A stretch of 64,000 bases of DNA from Paulinella micropora (lineage: Eukaryota > Cercozoa > Imbricatea > Euglyphida): the NCBI GenBank assembly GCA_009731375.1, contig BJOX01000090.1, forward strand, positions 967,379-1,031,378, read 5' to 3'. Shown in pieces: positions 31,680 to 44,223 of the stretch. The notes beneath the pieces are model-generated. The model was given only the letters and a program-made list of their open reading frames with translations, did no database searches and was not told the origin of the DNA. Position 1 is the first letter of the stretch. Each line of letters begins with the position of its first letter. A program made the translations under genes and the position numbers.

Positions 31680-34600
31680 TTAATTTTTTTCAATTAATAA
31701 TACAGCCGAGGATATTCAAGTGTCAGAGTCTATCATCAAATTTGAATTAAAAATCAAAACTGGCCGGTCAAATTACTTAAATTTAACAGCCTCCCGGCCT
31801 ATATTTGTCTGCAAAAACATCACAGTTTTTGCCAACTATGAACGTTCAAATAAAGTCATTTGAGTTCGCAAGTCTGTTATTAATATTTAAATCTAATTGT
31901 CGACCTTGACTCTTTCATGTGATCGCCGGGCTGCATTGATTTCTTCAGCGTAGATGAACTTGTGACAGATTTTTGTGAATTCCCGAAAAAAAGTTTGCCT
32001 CACGTGTGAATTAGCCGAAATATTAATATCCTGCTCCCCCTATGCCTCGGAAAATTCCCGTTTTGCAAATATTTCCTTACTATATATATCGCGTAATTCG
32101 CAATTGACAGGCAAAGGGCCTCCGCAAGGCTTCCCGGAGTCTTGAACACAGCAGCCTGCGACGAATTTTGTGAAACTTTGTCACACAAATGTTTGAATGT
32201 TTGGCAAAACTTTGTTACCGTCCATTTTTTTTTTTTTGCTGCTTGCACATCAATTCATTTAGGATGCATCAACTAGTAATCACTTGATCATATAGTATAC
32301 AAAACTGAATCAGACGCTTCATCACGAAGCTGTTGCTCTAAAGCTTCAAAGAATTTTTGTTTTACATTGTGAAAAGTAGACAATGAATCTCACATCGTGT
32401 CGTAAATTCTGTTCAAATGTAGATTTTTGTTTCTGACTAAAATGTTTTTAAAACACTTAAGTGATTTTTGCACCCTCAACTATGTATGTTCTCAACACAG
32501 ACAGGTACTATTGATTGCAAAATTTATATTTCTAAAAAAAAACAAATGAAAAAAACAGAATCTGACAGTTTTTGAAAAACAAAAATATGTCATATTGTGA
32601 AAATGACTCAGTTTTAACAACGTCACCTGAAAAAAATCGATACAAATCAAGTTTTCAGAAAATTAAAATATGAAATATTCCAAACATGATTGCTTTTGAA
32701 TCGACAATCAGCTTAATCAAAGCGCTGAAAGTAGTTTAGGCTAACTTTTTTTTTAATGACTGAACAAACTAAGTCAATTTTCCATTTTTGATTGCTAAAG
32801 AAATATGTTGGCACCGTTTTAATCCTACAAAAACCTTTAAAAAAAAGCATGTTTTCAAGCATGCTGATTATTTTTTGAAGCCTTTGAATAAATCTAGTCA
32901 TGTGAGCGCTTTTGCATTGGTACTTTGTTTGTGAGAACGTCTCAAATCTGTTTTGGGACGTTGTAATACTAATGAACAAATTTTTTTTCGACATTTTTCA
33001 TCTTTTAGTTAGATCAAGAACTTAAGTTGATGTCTGGAAATAAAATTTGTTAATGAAGATTGATGGTGAGTTTAACTAGTTTACAAACATTTAAAATGAA
33101 GAAAATATTGACCTAGAGATGCACGATCTTGTCATAAATTTTAAAAACCACTTGCTTGAGCTAAAATTGCAAGGCTACACTGTTTTTCGATGGCTGAAAC
33201 TGTTTTCATGACGTTGTTTTCACGTTTACCCCGGCGGGTTAAAACAGAAAATTTTAATACATTACACATATTTTTTTTACTCCTAAATTCAATTTGCCGT
33301 ACGTTGGCAGGTCCAAGCATCATATGTGTAGAAACGGGTATAACCATATCTTGACTAGATCTACTACGGTAGATATCTAGGATATAGCTCATCATCTCTA
33401 TAAGGTGGCATCACTGTGTATAGGGGTATAAGAAAAGTTCGCATATTTACCTATCTGCGCCTACATGATTTTGATCTCTGTGGCGGGATTGCCACTGTAT
33501 CTGTTCATATGTAAATTTAGTCATCACAACACAAAGTTAAGTTCGTGGTAAGATCGTTTTAACCCAAATTATAGTATATTAAAATTCAGATGTAACTAAT
33601 TACAGTACTTCAATCGGATTCAAAAAATGTTAAGTAGACATAATAAACTATCCGCGACTCGAATGAAGTTTGTATACTTTTTCACCATAATGTCATTGGA
33701 TGAAAAATTTCCCGAATTTTTGCGGGAAAAGTGTCCGGATGGCACAACGCTATCGAATTCTTTATATTCTTTTTATTTCTGAAAAGTGGTCAAATCAACA
33801 CGATTATGACTGCTGAATCTGTTTTTTTGGATTGCTCTATTAGATTTTGAACTATAAAATACTGTACAGTATGTCTCAGTAAACAATTTGATCGAATTTC
33901 AATAATTTTCAATATATCTAAGACACGTAGAGTCAACCGGAAAACAGCCCCTCAAGGGCAGCTGAAAACACACACACACACACACTGTCACACACACACA
34001 CACACTGTCACACACACACACACACACACACACACTGTCACACACACACACACAATTAAAACAATTGACGGTCTTACAGCTCCTAAATAGGTTAGGGGAG
34101 TCTTAAAACACTATGCCTTCACATCTACGTAGTTTCTGTTGAAAAAAACACATGAAACCCAGAAGAAAACTGATCAAAACTTTTTTGACATTCCGACATC
34201 TTGGACTTGCCTGCCTCCAGGAGTGAAGCAGACACTTCTCTATTTCAATATTTTTGTATCTATCGTAAGTATATGTCTGTGAGACATGATTACACTAAAA
34301 AAACTGGAGGAGAAAGGTCCAGGAAAAAATATACAGGCATGTGTAGGTCAGACACGTGAAGTTGTGAAAACCCACTTTTTAGTTTGTACCTTCTAGGCAA
34401 AATGAACAAAAATCCTTTGGTGAAGTTTTACTTTATGGTGGTGAAAGACGATTCCAATACTTAAAATTCTTAAAACTGATGAATACTAAGATGTATATGT
34501 TCCCAAAACCAGAAAATCGCTGCTTTTGTGATTTTGAGTTTTTGCCTTCCACAGACATTTACAAATAACGTTAACACAAAGTTGGAGAAATACGTTTAAT

Positions 34601-34690
34601 GATAGTACAAAACGATTCACCTTTTCATCTGTGCAAGAAATAATACTCAAACTACGAAATTTGAGATTTTCGTGTTTCGACAACAACAGC

Positions 34691-34726
<36 letters not shown>

Positions 34727-35930
34727 AACAACAACAACAACAAAAAAAAAAAGTGGTTTTCTCCTAGCTGGTTTGTAGCCTACAAGTAAAATTATGCAGA
34801 AATATTTTGTACAAGTAATCAAAAACACTCAAAGTTACTATGTATATACTTGGATAGCTTTAACATGCTCAAGTTGTGGTAAAAGATAGCTGATGCACTC
34901 AGGGAACCCTTTCCTCTGGCATCTTGTCTTAGACCGGCCGGCCCCGACACCCACCACAAAAAAATGATTGAGTTCCCAGGATTTTATAAAAAATGGTGCC
35001 AAAAACACCAAAAAACGCAGAAACTAAGGCTTTTGAAGTACTGCTCCTTTATTCAAAAGGGCTGCAGATCAGAAAGCTCAGCCTCGATATTACCCTGACC
35101 AAATTAAGGTGAATTATGGTAAAACTTTGCCTATTATCCTTTTTTATAAACAAAACACAAACTTTCAACCGTTATAAAATTTGAATTTCAAATTATTATT
35201 ATTATTTTTAAGTCGAAACCAGATCACATCGTGATGTTTACAACAAAAAATAGTGATTAAAAAATGTTGAAATCTCGAAAAGTTATAGTTACCTCCGTTT
35301 TGGACCCCACTAAAACAACCTAAAAAACATATGGGTTGAATAAATATCTTGGTCCAGGACCTGCCAACGTACGGCTTCATTTCCCCCTCCCCCCCACCCA
35401 CCCTCGGAGGGGTAAAATATTATTTTTGTAATTAATAAAAACAGGCCAATGTTAACACGACGAAAATATGACATATTCTACTAGTTTCAACTCGTGCTGG
35501 AAAAAAAAACTGAAAGCAAACAACGACTTGAAAAAAGAAATGAAGGGACGAAAAGAATGACAGGATTGTTTGTGCAGGAACTGGTGAGTCAAGATTGAAG
35601 AAGGCTAGCTTTGAAGCCGGTCAAGTTGTAAAAGCCAACCGGTGAGGTGCCTTGCCAATTGAAAGCGAATCCTTCCAATGGGACAAACTCAAAAATCCGA
35701 AACATGAATTTTCATGAAACAAAAATATGTCATATTTTTGAAGTTTAATGATTACAAAAACTCGTAGTGAATACCGGTTGGGAACAATGAATGAAATCAA
35801 AGAATGCCCGAAAACCCTAAATCCGAACCGAAGACCGGAACAACCATCATCAAAGCTTTCAATGTAAACTAAAAAACAACGTGCACTACATTGTGTTCTG
35901 CTGGGAGGAAGAAGAAGCCCCCGACTGAAT
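31680..35930. other. AT-rich stretch without recognised genes
   Basis: AT-rich, with many stops in all frames. It contains a CA repeat (33967-34054), a CAA repeat (34680-34747) and three copies of the ATATGNCATAT palindrome (32585, 35466, 35725). It may be the 3' flank of the minus-strand gene that follows, or part of the same element. Confidence 0.5.
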
Positions 35931-36938
35931 ATCCTCAGAAAACCAAAACTGCAATTGACATGATGTGGACGCCCGGGCGCCACGACGCTGCAGCTCTGCG
36001 CTCAGGAGGCCTCAAAGACTGCTGCACTGACGCGGAGGCGACAGTAGATGCTGATTCTGAAAATTTTGACACATCACTGTCAGAACTGTCTGAAGTGTCT
36101 CCAGCTTCGCTCTGTGTCATTCCGTCAGTGTCCTCGCCGTCAGAAGCCGGTGCCTCACCTCGGCGGCGTCTTCGGCGAGGGCGAGGCATGGATGTGCCTT
36201 GCCATCCGGCGGTTGATCCCCAGATGACACGGAGGACGATGCACTACTGAGACTTGTCAGACCTGACTCCGCACGGGCCAAATCAACGCTTTCGTCTGGA
36301 TCGTCAACGTGTCAGTGTTCGATTGCGGCACGAACAGTTACCAGCCAGTCCAAAACAGTGAGTCGACGACACTGATCCACGTTTTGGGCAAACTTCGGCA
36401 ACACGTCATTCATGACCTCGACCTTTAATTTATATGGAAGGCAACAAGTGTTTGTTTAATGTCTTCTTTCGAAGGGCTGCCCCGGCCGGTCATGAACAAT
36501 GTCCTCGATCAGATCCGACAAGAAGTTGTAAGCAATCTTGACTTCATCACCGCGAGGTTCGAGCTTTTGGCCTTGGGACTCAGAAGGAGGCGCAACATTG
36601 CCTCGACTGTGAGTTACTAGCAACAGGGTCTGCTCGACGTGCTGGACGTCGAATCGCATGGGGTCTGTGAGAGAATGCCTGGCTACAGTGCTGAGATTTG
36701 CTTCGCAGCGCGTACGCTCTTCAGAAAAGATCCGAGGGTCGTGACAAAAAGCTCTCCACGCCGGATGTTCCATTTGGCGCCTCCAGTAGTTGAGGGTGAG
36801 AAGGTGCAGGCACAGAACGTGCGAGTACTCGTTAGCTCTGAAGTGGAGAAGGACATGAAGGGCGCGATGCAAGTAAACAAAATCTGATCATGCATGTTCT
36901 CCCTGATCAGTGACACGCAGCCGAGATCGATCTTGGGC

Positions 36939-36977
36939 CTGAAACACAAAAATGAAAAATATGACATATTTTCAAAC
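36939..36977 (-). other. 39-nt intron with palindrome
   Basis: The minus strand reads AAG, then GTTTGAAAATATG..., ending TTTTTGTGTTTCAG before GCC. The coding-like sequences on both sides (LFEWFMSHVCK and the AQDRSRL start) support splicing. The palindrome ATATGACATAT sits in the middle (36959-36969). Confidence 0.7.
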
Positions 36978-37089
36978 CTTACAAACATGGCTCATGAACC
37001 ACTCAAACAAAACCAGCAAACCTCCGAGGTTGGCCCTCTGCGCAGGGGAGAGCTCTTGATTGAACTTGAAATCGTCGAGAAGGTCAGCT

Positions 37090-37226
37090 TGAACGTAGGT
37101 CATGATCGCCGAAATCAAACGTAGGTCATGATCGCCGAAGACCAAAAAAAAAAGGTCAGCATGAACCACTCAAACAAAACAAGGGGTAAGCAAGGCGAAC
37201 GTAGGTCATGATCGCCGAAATCGTCT
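37090..37226. repeat. Three copies of a 22-bp segment
   Basis: AACGTAGGTCATGATCGCCG occurs near 37093, 37120 and 37199, with a duplicated CATGAACCACTCAAACAAAA block (also near 36990). These break the coding frame of the minus-strand gene. Confidence 0.85.
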
Positions 37227-37409
37227 TGAGTCTAGGGTTGATCCTGAACTTTTTGGAAGGAAAAAGCTCATGCCAAAGGGCCCAAAAACCTGGCGCTTAA
37301 GCTCACGCCAAATCAAGACACAAAGGAACTTGTGAACATGCCAATGGCCCAAGAAGACACACATCCAGGACTTCAACTGCGACAAACCCCGGCTTCGATC
37401 GTACAAAGC

Positions 37410-37467
37410 CTGTGACATCAATTAAAAAAATATGCCATATTTTTGAATGCATGCACAGAATTACTAC
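37410..37467 (-). other. 58-nt intron with palindrome
   Basis: The donor GTAGTAATTC follows ...KRILITR and the acceptor GATGTCACAG precedes ALYDRSRGLSQ. The palindrome lies at 37430-37440. Confidence 0.75.
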
Positions 37468-38065
37468 CTTGTAATTAAAATCCGCTTGTAAATGTTAGAA
37501 TCTACAGTAAAAAGCTGGAAACGCCAAACCTCCGATCGGCGATGCTGTAAATCAAGTTTCTCGAGAAGTTTGATAAGGGCGTCGTTCGACTCAATGTTCT
37601 GGTCCTCCATTCTCAGACCTTTAAAAACAACTGGCTCATTGCCGGGCCGGGTGTCGACTGACAAGTCCGGGGGCAAACAAAGCGGAATCCTGGTGCACTG
37701 CTTGGAGACAGAATTATCAAAAAATCGTTTGAAATCAACGTTGTGTTGGTTTGAAGATCTCTCATGTCAGCTTGGGTCAAGGCAGCGACCGCGTCGTCAA
37801 ACAAATCCTCTAGATCTGGAAAAGCATCGACCTGGCCTTGGCGAAGCACCATGCTGGGAGGGCTCTGGCGCTGAGATTTCAAAATTCAGAAGACAGTCCA
37901 GAGGCCGTTGTTGTAGGGGCCACTCCCAACGTTCGGCACTCCGACGTTCCGAAACTTCAAGCTGGTCGCGAAGTTGTCGAACCAAGTAGACTTCAGATCG
38001 TCGGCTCGTTTCTCCTCCACACTTGCAAACTGAGGGAAAAAAAAAAAAAAAAAAAAACTGTGCAA

Positions 38066-38462
38066 CCAGTTTGAGTGGTTGCTCCACTCTGCCTGGTCCC
38101 TCTGGACAGGGCAGAATGGAACAAACAAGTGACGAAGCTTCAAGGATCGGAATAAGAGCATTTGCAAGAAATTTTACTGCAAAGAAAAACTCCGCGGAAG
38201 AAATTTGTAATGTCTTGCCAATGCCCTTGAGCCAATTAAAAACAAGTTTCACCAGGGATGGCGCAACGCCGAAAAAAAAGCTACTTGGTTCTTTTCGGCG
38301 CTGTGCACCCAGTTTGAGAGGTTAACGTTGTTCCACTCTGCCTGGTCCCTCTGGACAGGGCAGAATGGCACAAACCAGTAACGACCGTAGAGACTTTGAA
38401 ATTCTCAAGAGCATTGGCATCCAAATACACCGCACAGAAAAACTCCGCGGAAGAAACTTTTA
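38066..38462 (-). repeat. Diverged tandem duplication inside the minus-strand gene
   Basis: 38066-38208 and 38308-38462 are similar. Both encode VPFCPVQRDQAEW and SSAEFF-type sequence on the minus strand. The period is about 242 bases. It could be a duplicated exon or rearrangement during decay. Confidence 0.75.
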
Positions 38463-38653
38463 ATCGGATGTCAATTATCTTGATCAATGAGATCATCAGA
38501 AGTGTGCTGAAGTGCGTTTTCTTCGGAAACTTGTCTGTCTAATTTGACTGACAAGAAACCGAAGACGACCAGCAAGCGTGGTTTGGTGTTTTTTCACCGT
38601 TTCTTCCAGGGTGTATTAGTAAAAGAAATGATGAGAAAGACCAGCAGCGGTGT

Positions 38654-38708
38654 GTTTTCTTCCTCGTCTTTTGCCAATCTGTTTTCTTCCTCGTCTTTTG
38701 CCAATCTG
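38654..38708. repeat. 27-bp direct duplication
   Basis: TTTTCTTCCTCGTCTTTTGC followed by CAATCTG occurs twice in tandem, repeating RLAKDEEEN on the minus strand. Confidence 0.9.
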
Positions 38709-39827
38709 ATGGCAAAAAACGAGAAAGAGTACCAACAAAAAAACAGTCCATCCGCAGAGAATCGAGTTTTTTGTGATTGTGCACACCGAGGATTTTTGCA
38801 AGAGTTAAAGTACAAATAATGAAAGGAATTGTACTTGTGGGTTTCAGAAAACACTTCGAAATATGCCGTATTTTTGGTAACTACACTTACTAGGAACTAC
38901 AACCAAGGTAAAATTTTCGAAAAGACAAAAAATATCGCATATTTTTCAGAACAGTTCATGATCATCCAGGCGTAACGGAGATGGGAAGGAAAGAACCTTA
39001 GAGATGTCTTGATTTCCTGAAGGCGAATTTTGCGGCGGCCATCAAAACTTTTGATCGGAATCACTCTTCCGAACAATGACAAAACATCGAGTCCTTCCCT
39101 ACTCAGTCCTCGATGCTTGAGTTCAAGGCACAAGTCAAGTTCCCACTGGAGAAAACGCTGACCCTGTTGAAGCATGACGAAAAGAAGGAAGCATGAAAAC
39201 GCTTGTCTGCCCTCCGACAAAAAAATTTGCGCGTCATGTTCTTCAATTTTGCGAAACTGACCGTTCGGATGCCTAACATGCGCTAATAATATTTGTGTCA
39301 AGATCTGTAAAGCCTGTCAGGCGCGAACATTTTTACCCAAGCCTCAAAGCCCATGAAATCGCCTGACCACAAGAGAAAAAAAAATGCATTGAACGTGCTA
39401 CAGGCAACTTACTGCAGAAAGCTTTCTTGATCTTCAGATCGTCTTGTGAGAACGCGTTGCAATCAGGAACAAAAGGAGTGCTCTGGATCGATTTTGCCAC
39501 TTCAACGAAGTGGGTTCTCAGCGCAGACAGGTAACCTCGCTTGAGAACCTAATATTGTCAAAAAAAAAAAGAAGTGGCGAAAATGGTTTTACAAGGGTTG
39601 TCGGAAAACAGAAATATGGCATATTCCGACAATGGACCCTTTTCAACAAATCCGTCCGGAAAAAATGGTAAAAAAATCGCTTTCAAATGATGTCTCAGAA
39701 AAAAAATATATGCCATATTTTGGAAAGTGAGCCGGTTTGAGCCAACACTCGGTGCCACCAAGGCACGAAAACCGGTTTCGGACATCAGTTTTTGGGGACG
39801 AGTGGCCGGACTGGGTCCGTTTTCCAT

Positions 39828-40003
39828 TTTTTATTGCATTTCACCACATGCGGGTGAGTTTCAGTCCTTATAAAAAAAAACACATGTTTTCAGGCCTAAC
39901 TTAATTTTTTGGGGCTGGGTGAACGCTTCCGGTCCAGTTGAGCACTTTTGTTCAGGTGTCTAGATTGTTGCACTTTCAAAATCGCTTTTCCGAACACTAC
40001 ATC
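39828..40003. promoter_or_regulatory. Presumed bidirectional promoter
   Basis: Only about 176 bases separate the start codons of the two divergent genes, so both promoters must lie here or overlap the genes. No specific promoter motif was identified. Confidence 0.4.
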
Positions 40004-43000
40004 ATGGATGGTCCCTCTGTCGACAAGTCTTACCTAGCCTACAAATGGTGGATCACACCTGAGTTGCAGCTTGCTGTCTCTCTCCTGGAGTTTGGAGGAG
40101 AGCATGAGACTGAGCACACGGGTCGAGTCGAGGGCAAAATCGATCTCGGTTTGGTGTGGAGATTTGACTGTAAGCAAAGAGGTGCTACTGTTTACAACTT
40201 CAGCCCTCGAGTTTGGAACATCCAGGTGTTTGTAAGTGACGCAAGCAAAGATCAAGGTGGAGAGTTCAAGATGTTTGCCTTGATGGATGAACTGTGCCTG
40301 ACTGAAGCTTACTTTGAGGGCTGGCCTGAAGAGGGTGTGACCTGGGACGAGAAGCTGTACGACATCTTGTCGCAAGATGCAAAGCAGGCAGCTCCTACAA
40401 GTCAGCAAGCTCTCTCCTTTGTTCTAGTTTTTGCTGACAATGTTGCTTTGTGTCTGCTGTAGTAGTTGTTGCTTGAATTTAAACACGTGAGTTCATGGCG
40501 GCCATGCTTGCCCAAACTCTGTTTTTGGGTTTGGGTCACTATGATTTTTTTCTTTTGTTCCTGGTTGTAGGGGCTGTGAACTCTTATGTCAAAAGCTGTC
40601 AACAAGTGATGGATCATGGTGCTGAGGTCTTCAAACCAAAAACATGCCATATTTTTCTTTTGAGCTTGAATGTCTCACGATTCTTTGTTCCACTTCGTTT
40701 TTGTTTTTCCGTTTCTAAAAAATATGGCATATTTTTCATCAGAGTCACGTCTTCAACCACGATGTCATAATTGTCTTGTTGAAAAATGCCATATTTTTCA
40801 ACTTAGGATGGTTGCAAGCAGGAGGTCAAGGAGACAATCGCTGATTCGCAGTGTCCCCCGGTTGACCCTGCCTCTGTTTTCCATCCCAGCAATTCTCTTG
40901 CTCGTTCTGCATCCCGCGTTGAGAGTTCTGAGAGCAGTGTTGGAGCTACTGACATTACGAAAACCGAAACCCAAAAGGAAGATGCACCCGCCGACAGTGC
41001 CATGGCTCGTCGTGTTTCTGCTCAGCTAGCTGCAGGCAGGCCCCAAAGCCCCGCATCTGTAGCCTCTGCTGACACACAGCCTTCGAGCTCTTCGTCGAGT
41101 AGTTCTTCGAGCTCTTCATCGAGCAGTTCCTCAACGTCCACTCCATTACGAACCATCCCCTCGACCAAAAGGCAGCCCAAGACGGCGGTTGGACCCACCA
41201 CGCCTCAGGCCAAGAGCACCTCCGCCACTGCCTCGACAGCCCCTTCGTCCTCGTCGTCTTCTCCCGCAGCCCAGGGTCCCCTGTCTCCGGCGTCGTCTTC
41301 TTCTTCAGCCTCCACACCTGAACCATCTGGAAAGCGCAAACCTGAGGCCTCGCCGGAAGTGTTAGAACCAGCCGAGAAGAAGCGCAAGATGAATGGGGAA
41401 AAGGGCTTGGGCAGGAATATCTCCGACGCTGAAAAGCAGGCAGTTGAAAAGAATGAGTAATCAAGGGTCAGCCCTTTTTTCTTTTGTTCTTTTGTTGCAA
41501 AAAAAAATCTCCTTTTTTCTTTTGTTCTTTTGCAGACACCAGACTGAAGATGAAGGAAGCCACCAAAGCCCTGGCCAGCATGACTTACAAAAACGTGGAG
41601 GCCATTCCGGACGCCATCGCTACCCAACCTCACAGGGCTGTCACTGATCGTGCACTCGACCAAGACCATGTCAACCAACTCGTCGAAAATTTTCGCAAGT
41701 CTCAGGATCCCAAGAAGATCCAGTGGGTCGGTTGGTTGAAAGATTCGCGCGAAGTTGTCAATCCTGGAGAGCTTGGGCTGGACGATTCTGACAATCCTCT
41801 ATTGGATTCCCCTCCTTTCATGGACGAGAAAACCTTCAAGGACTTTCAGGCTTTGTGGAATCAGGCAGGGCTTGAAGAAAAGGAAACGCCCAAGATGGAC
41901 TTCACGAGCTTGCCAATCGAGGGCCAGGGCCTGATCAAAAACTTTTTCGCAATCTTAGGCTATCCAGGAGGGGATCCGGAAGTTTTCTCTTCAAGCGATC
42001 GTTGGGCTTCATTCCAGCCATGCAATGCAGCACCTTTACACAGTCGAACCTCAGAACCTAAAATTCCAAGTAATTCACCTTCAAGCTCTTCGTTTCGTTC
42101 GTTGGAACGATGCAGGTCGTTCATCCGTCAGTTTTCTTGGCGCCTTCGAGAACATTGTTGCTGACGTCCACCGTAAAAACACATTCGGTGAAAACTGCAT
42201 TTCTGCGCACGATCAAGGTTATGCTGGTATTGCTGAGCCTCGTCTCAATGACCAGAAAGATGCTTCCGTCAGAAAGTTTCTGACCACATCCAGGAAGAAG
42301 GACTTCGCCCTTTCCCACAACATCAATTTGCCGACTTTCGGTTCAATGCGGACTTACGTCTCTTCGAACACCGGTGATCTTTGGAAGTGCTGGTTGAAGC
42401 TTGTTTGCCCTGGTGGCGTTCGCGCTGACATGCCTAAGAACCAGGCAATCATCGACAGCATCAACGAACTTCACTGGATCCGCAAGGACAAGCCCGGTCT
42501 AGTGGAAGAAATGCAACAATTGATTGAGGACCTCAAAGAAGGTAAGGCAGGCGAAGTGAAGCAAACCATGAAGAGGTTTTTTTTGGAGCAGAAGAAGTAC
42601 GTCTGCCTGATGTCGCTGCGCGACTTGATCCTGATACTTGCTGACAACATGGGGGTTTTCGACATCGACGGTTTTTTGCGTCTCCAAGAACTGGGATGGC
42701 CTTGTTGATTTCGTCCTGCAGCTTGACGACGAAACAGGCAGGAAAATCATTAATCGCACTGTGGACATCCTCTACTTGAAGAGAAAGAGGGAGCGCGCTC
42801 TCCCTGAGAATCTGGAAGCTTACGTGAAGACCTGGATACAGGCAGCGGTCAAACGTGCCCTTGGCGAAGAAGTTGAACAGCCATAGGTTCTGAGACATCT
42901 TGTTTTCATGCTCGTGAAGACTTTGTTTTTGAAATATGTCTTTTTTTTCTGTTTTTTGACAGGCATCTGTCTCTGAAGATCAGCATATCCATTTCGGCAA

Positions 43001-44223
43001 CGCTGCGATTCTGGTGCAGGACATGTTCAACATGGCCACCAACACTGTGCTCGCGGATGGCAAGTTTGGTCTCCCTGAGTTTTCCCTCGATTGAAAATAT
43101 GCCTTTTTTTTTTGCATTCCTTGTGTTTGTGTCTTGTTTGTTTCAAACCTGCTTTACGCTGACCTTCCTTACAACATTTCCGACCTTGTTGTTGACACTA
43201 CTGAAATCAACAAGGAGAGGATCGTCAAATTGCTAAACCAGTTCGGTGTTGTCGGCAATCCTAGCAGGCGCATACGCTCGTCGTTTTCCATCATCATCTG
43301 TCTCAGTACAACTTCTTGGTCGAAGCTTTGGATCAGTGTAACTATATACAAAACAATCGAGCCTATGTTCTGGTACAAGGAGCTCCACAACTACCAGGGA
43401 CACGTCCAGAAGTGGATCAAGGCCGTGGAGTGCATCATGGTTGCGTTCTACCCATTCCAGGCTGCATTTACGCTCAATCTCGCCAGGAACCCGCTTGAAC
43501 GTCACAACGTTACGTTGTTCCGGTACCAACCAGAAAACAGAAAGTTACTAGGCAACCGGACGAACGAGCCAACGTGTTTGAAAAACCCACAGAGTTGTCT
43601 AAACAAATCCTCTCTGATGTTCTTCCCCGCAGAGCAAGGTGTTGGTTGCTTGCATGGGCTCTGGCTCTGAGGTCATCGGCGCCCTCCAGGCCAACATGAT
43701 CGTCACTGGCTTGGACATTGATACTGCTTAATTTCAAAACGCCAAGGATCGTGTGCGCAAGTTTTTGGAGCCTCCTGCTAAAAAGGGCAGGAAGCCCAAG
43801 GAAGCCGCTGAAGAAGAGGTCCCTGAGAAGAAGGAGGAAGAAAAAGAAGAAGACTTGGAAGACAGTGACGACGGGAAGGTCGACGCGACCCTTGCCAAGA
43901 AAGGTTACAGTGGAGGAATCAAGTCTCTGTCCACGCCACCTGCTGCGTGTACGAGGTCACGTTTAACGTGCGGGACCCAATGCCATTTGCAAGAAATGCA
44001 ACAGCACGGTTCACAAAGGGAAATAGAAGACCGGCGCCGCGCTGCCGGATGGGAAAGCTGAGTACAAGCAACGCGATTTCTATTGCGGTGTAGAGGAAGG
44101 CGATTGCAAGATGCCGGATGGCTGGTTCGCGGAGGGTTCCTTCTCGGCTCCAAAGAGTGCCACAACGGTTGGCATCACATGGTGAACAAAGGTGCCCCCG
44201 CTCTGCCTGCTGCTACCAAGTAA
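40004..44223 (+). pseudogene. ParB-like plus DNA methyltransferase gene, spliced and frame-broken
   Basis: Supported exons: 40004-40400, 40571-40626, 40807-41456, 41543-42871, 42963-43078, then about 43150-44223; introns are 86-180 nt with GT..AG except the last. Exon 3 encodes a Ser-rich linker. Exon 4 has QPHRAVTD..LDQDHVNQLVENFR and IVGLHSSHAMQHL, the pattern of a ParB/Srx-like domain. Later come LLYADLPYN (motif IV, DPPY-like), NVFEKPTELSKQIL (a KP-type motif seen near the end of such enzymes), and VLVACMGSGSEVIGAL..GLDID (motif I, AdoMet binding). Motif IV before motif I is the beta-class order of N6-adenine or N4-cytosine methyltransferases. A Lys/Glu-rich stretch and a Cys/His-rich tail (CKKCNSTVHKG, ECHNGWHH) end the protein. 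Breaks: T-runs near 41984 and 42674, no AG acceptor near 43150, shifts near 43262, 43350, 43500, 43625 and 43930, and TAA at 43729. Exon 1 (WWITPELQLAVSLLEFG) is unrecognised. Confidence 0.72.
40627..40806 (+). other. 180-nt intron with three palindrome copies
   Basis: GTCTTC donor after GCTGAG and CAACTTAG acceptor before GATGGTTGC. The joined reading frame is MDHGAE then DGCKQEVKE. Palindrome copies lie at 40642, 40722 and 40784, one near each end and one between. Confidence 0.75.

Larger units (their letters stand above)
35935..39827 (-). pseudogene. Unidentified spliced gene, possibly transposase-like, damaged
   Basis: The minus-strand ATG at 39827 begins MENGPSPATRP. Good splice junctions: intron 39549-39746, exon 39413-39548 (LKRGYLSALRTHF), intron 39363-39412 with donor GTAAGT, intron 37410-37467 and intron 36939-36977. 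Recognisable segments include LCLELKHRGLSREG, EKLDLQHRRSEVW, a GHWHVHKF motif near 37330 and a later LNYWRRQMEHPAW..LSTVARHSL block near 36680-36790. A Ser/Asp-rich tail lies near 35940-36190. Damage includes a frameshift near 39305, an in-frame TGA near 36887 and several local duplications. The GHWH motif and HPAW/LS.LARH pattern loosely recall DUF6589/KDZ-like transposon proteins; this is a weak resemblance and the family is unassigned. It is divergent from the methyltransferase gene, with about 180 bp between starts. Confidence 0.55.

Noticed and set aside
36880-36890. UGA read as Trp (alternative genetic code), since UGA also interrupts Gag-Pol
   Set aside because: Pol of element 1 and Gag both use UGG freely for Trp and both end in UGA, so UGA works as a stop here.
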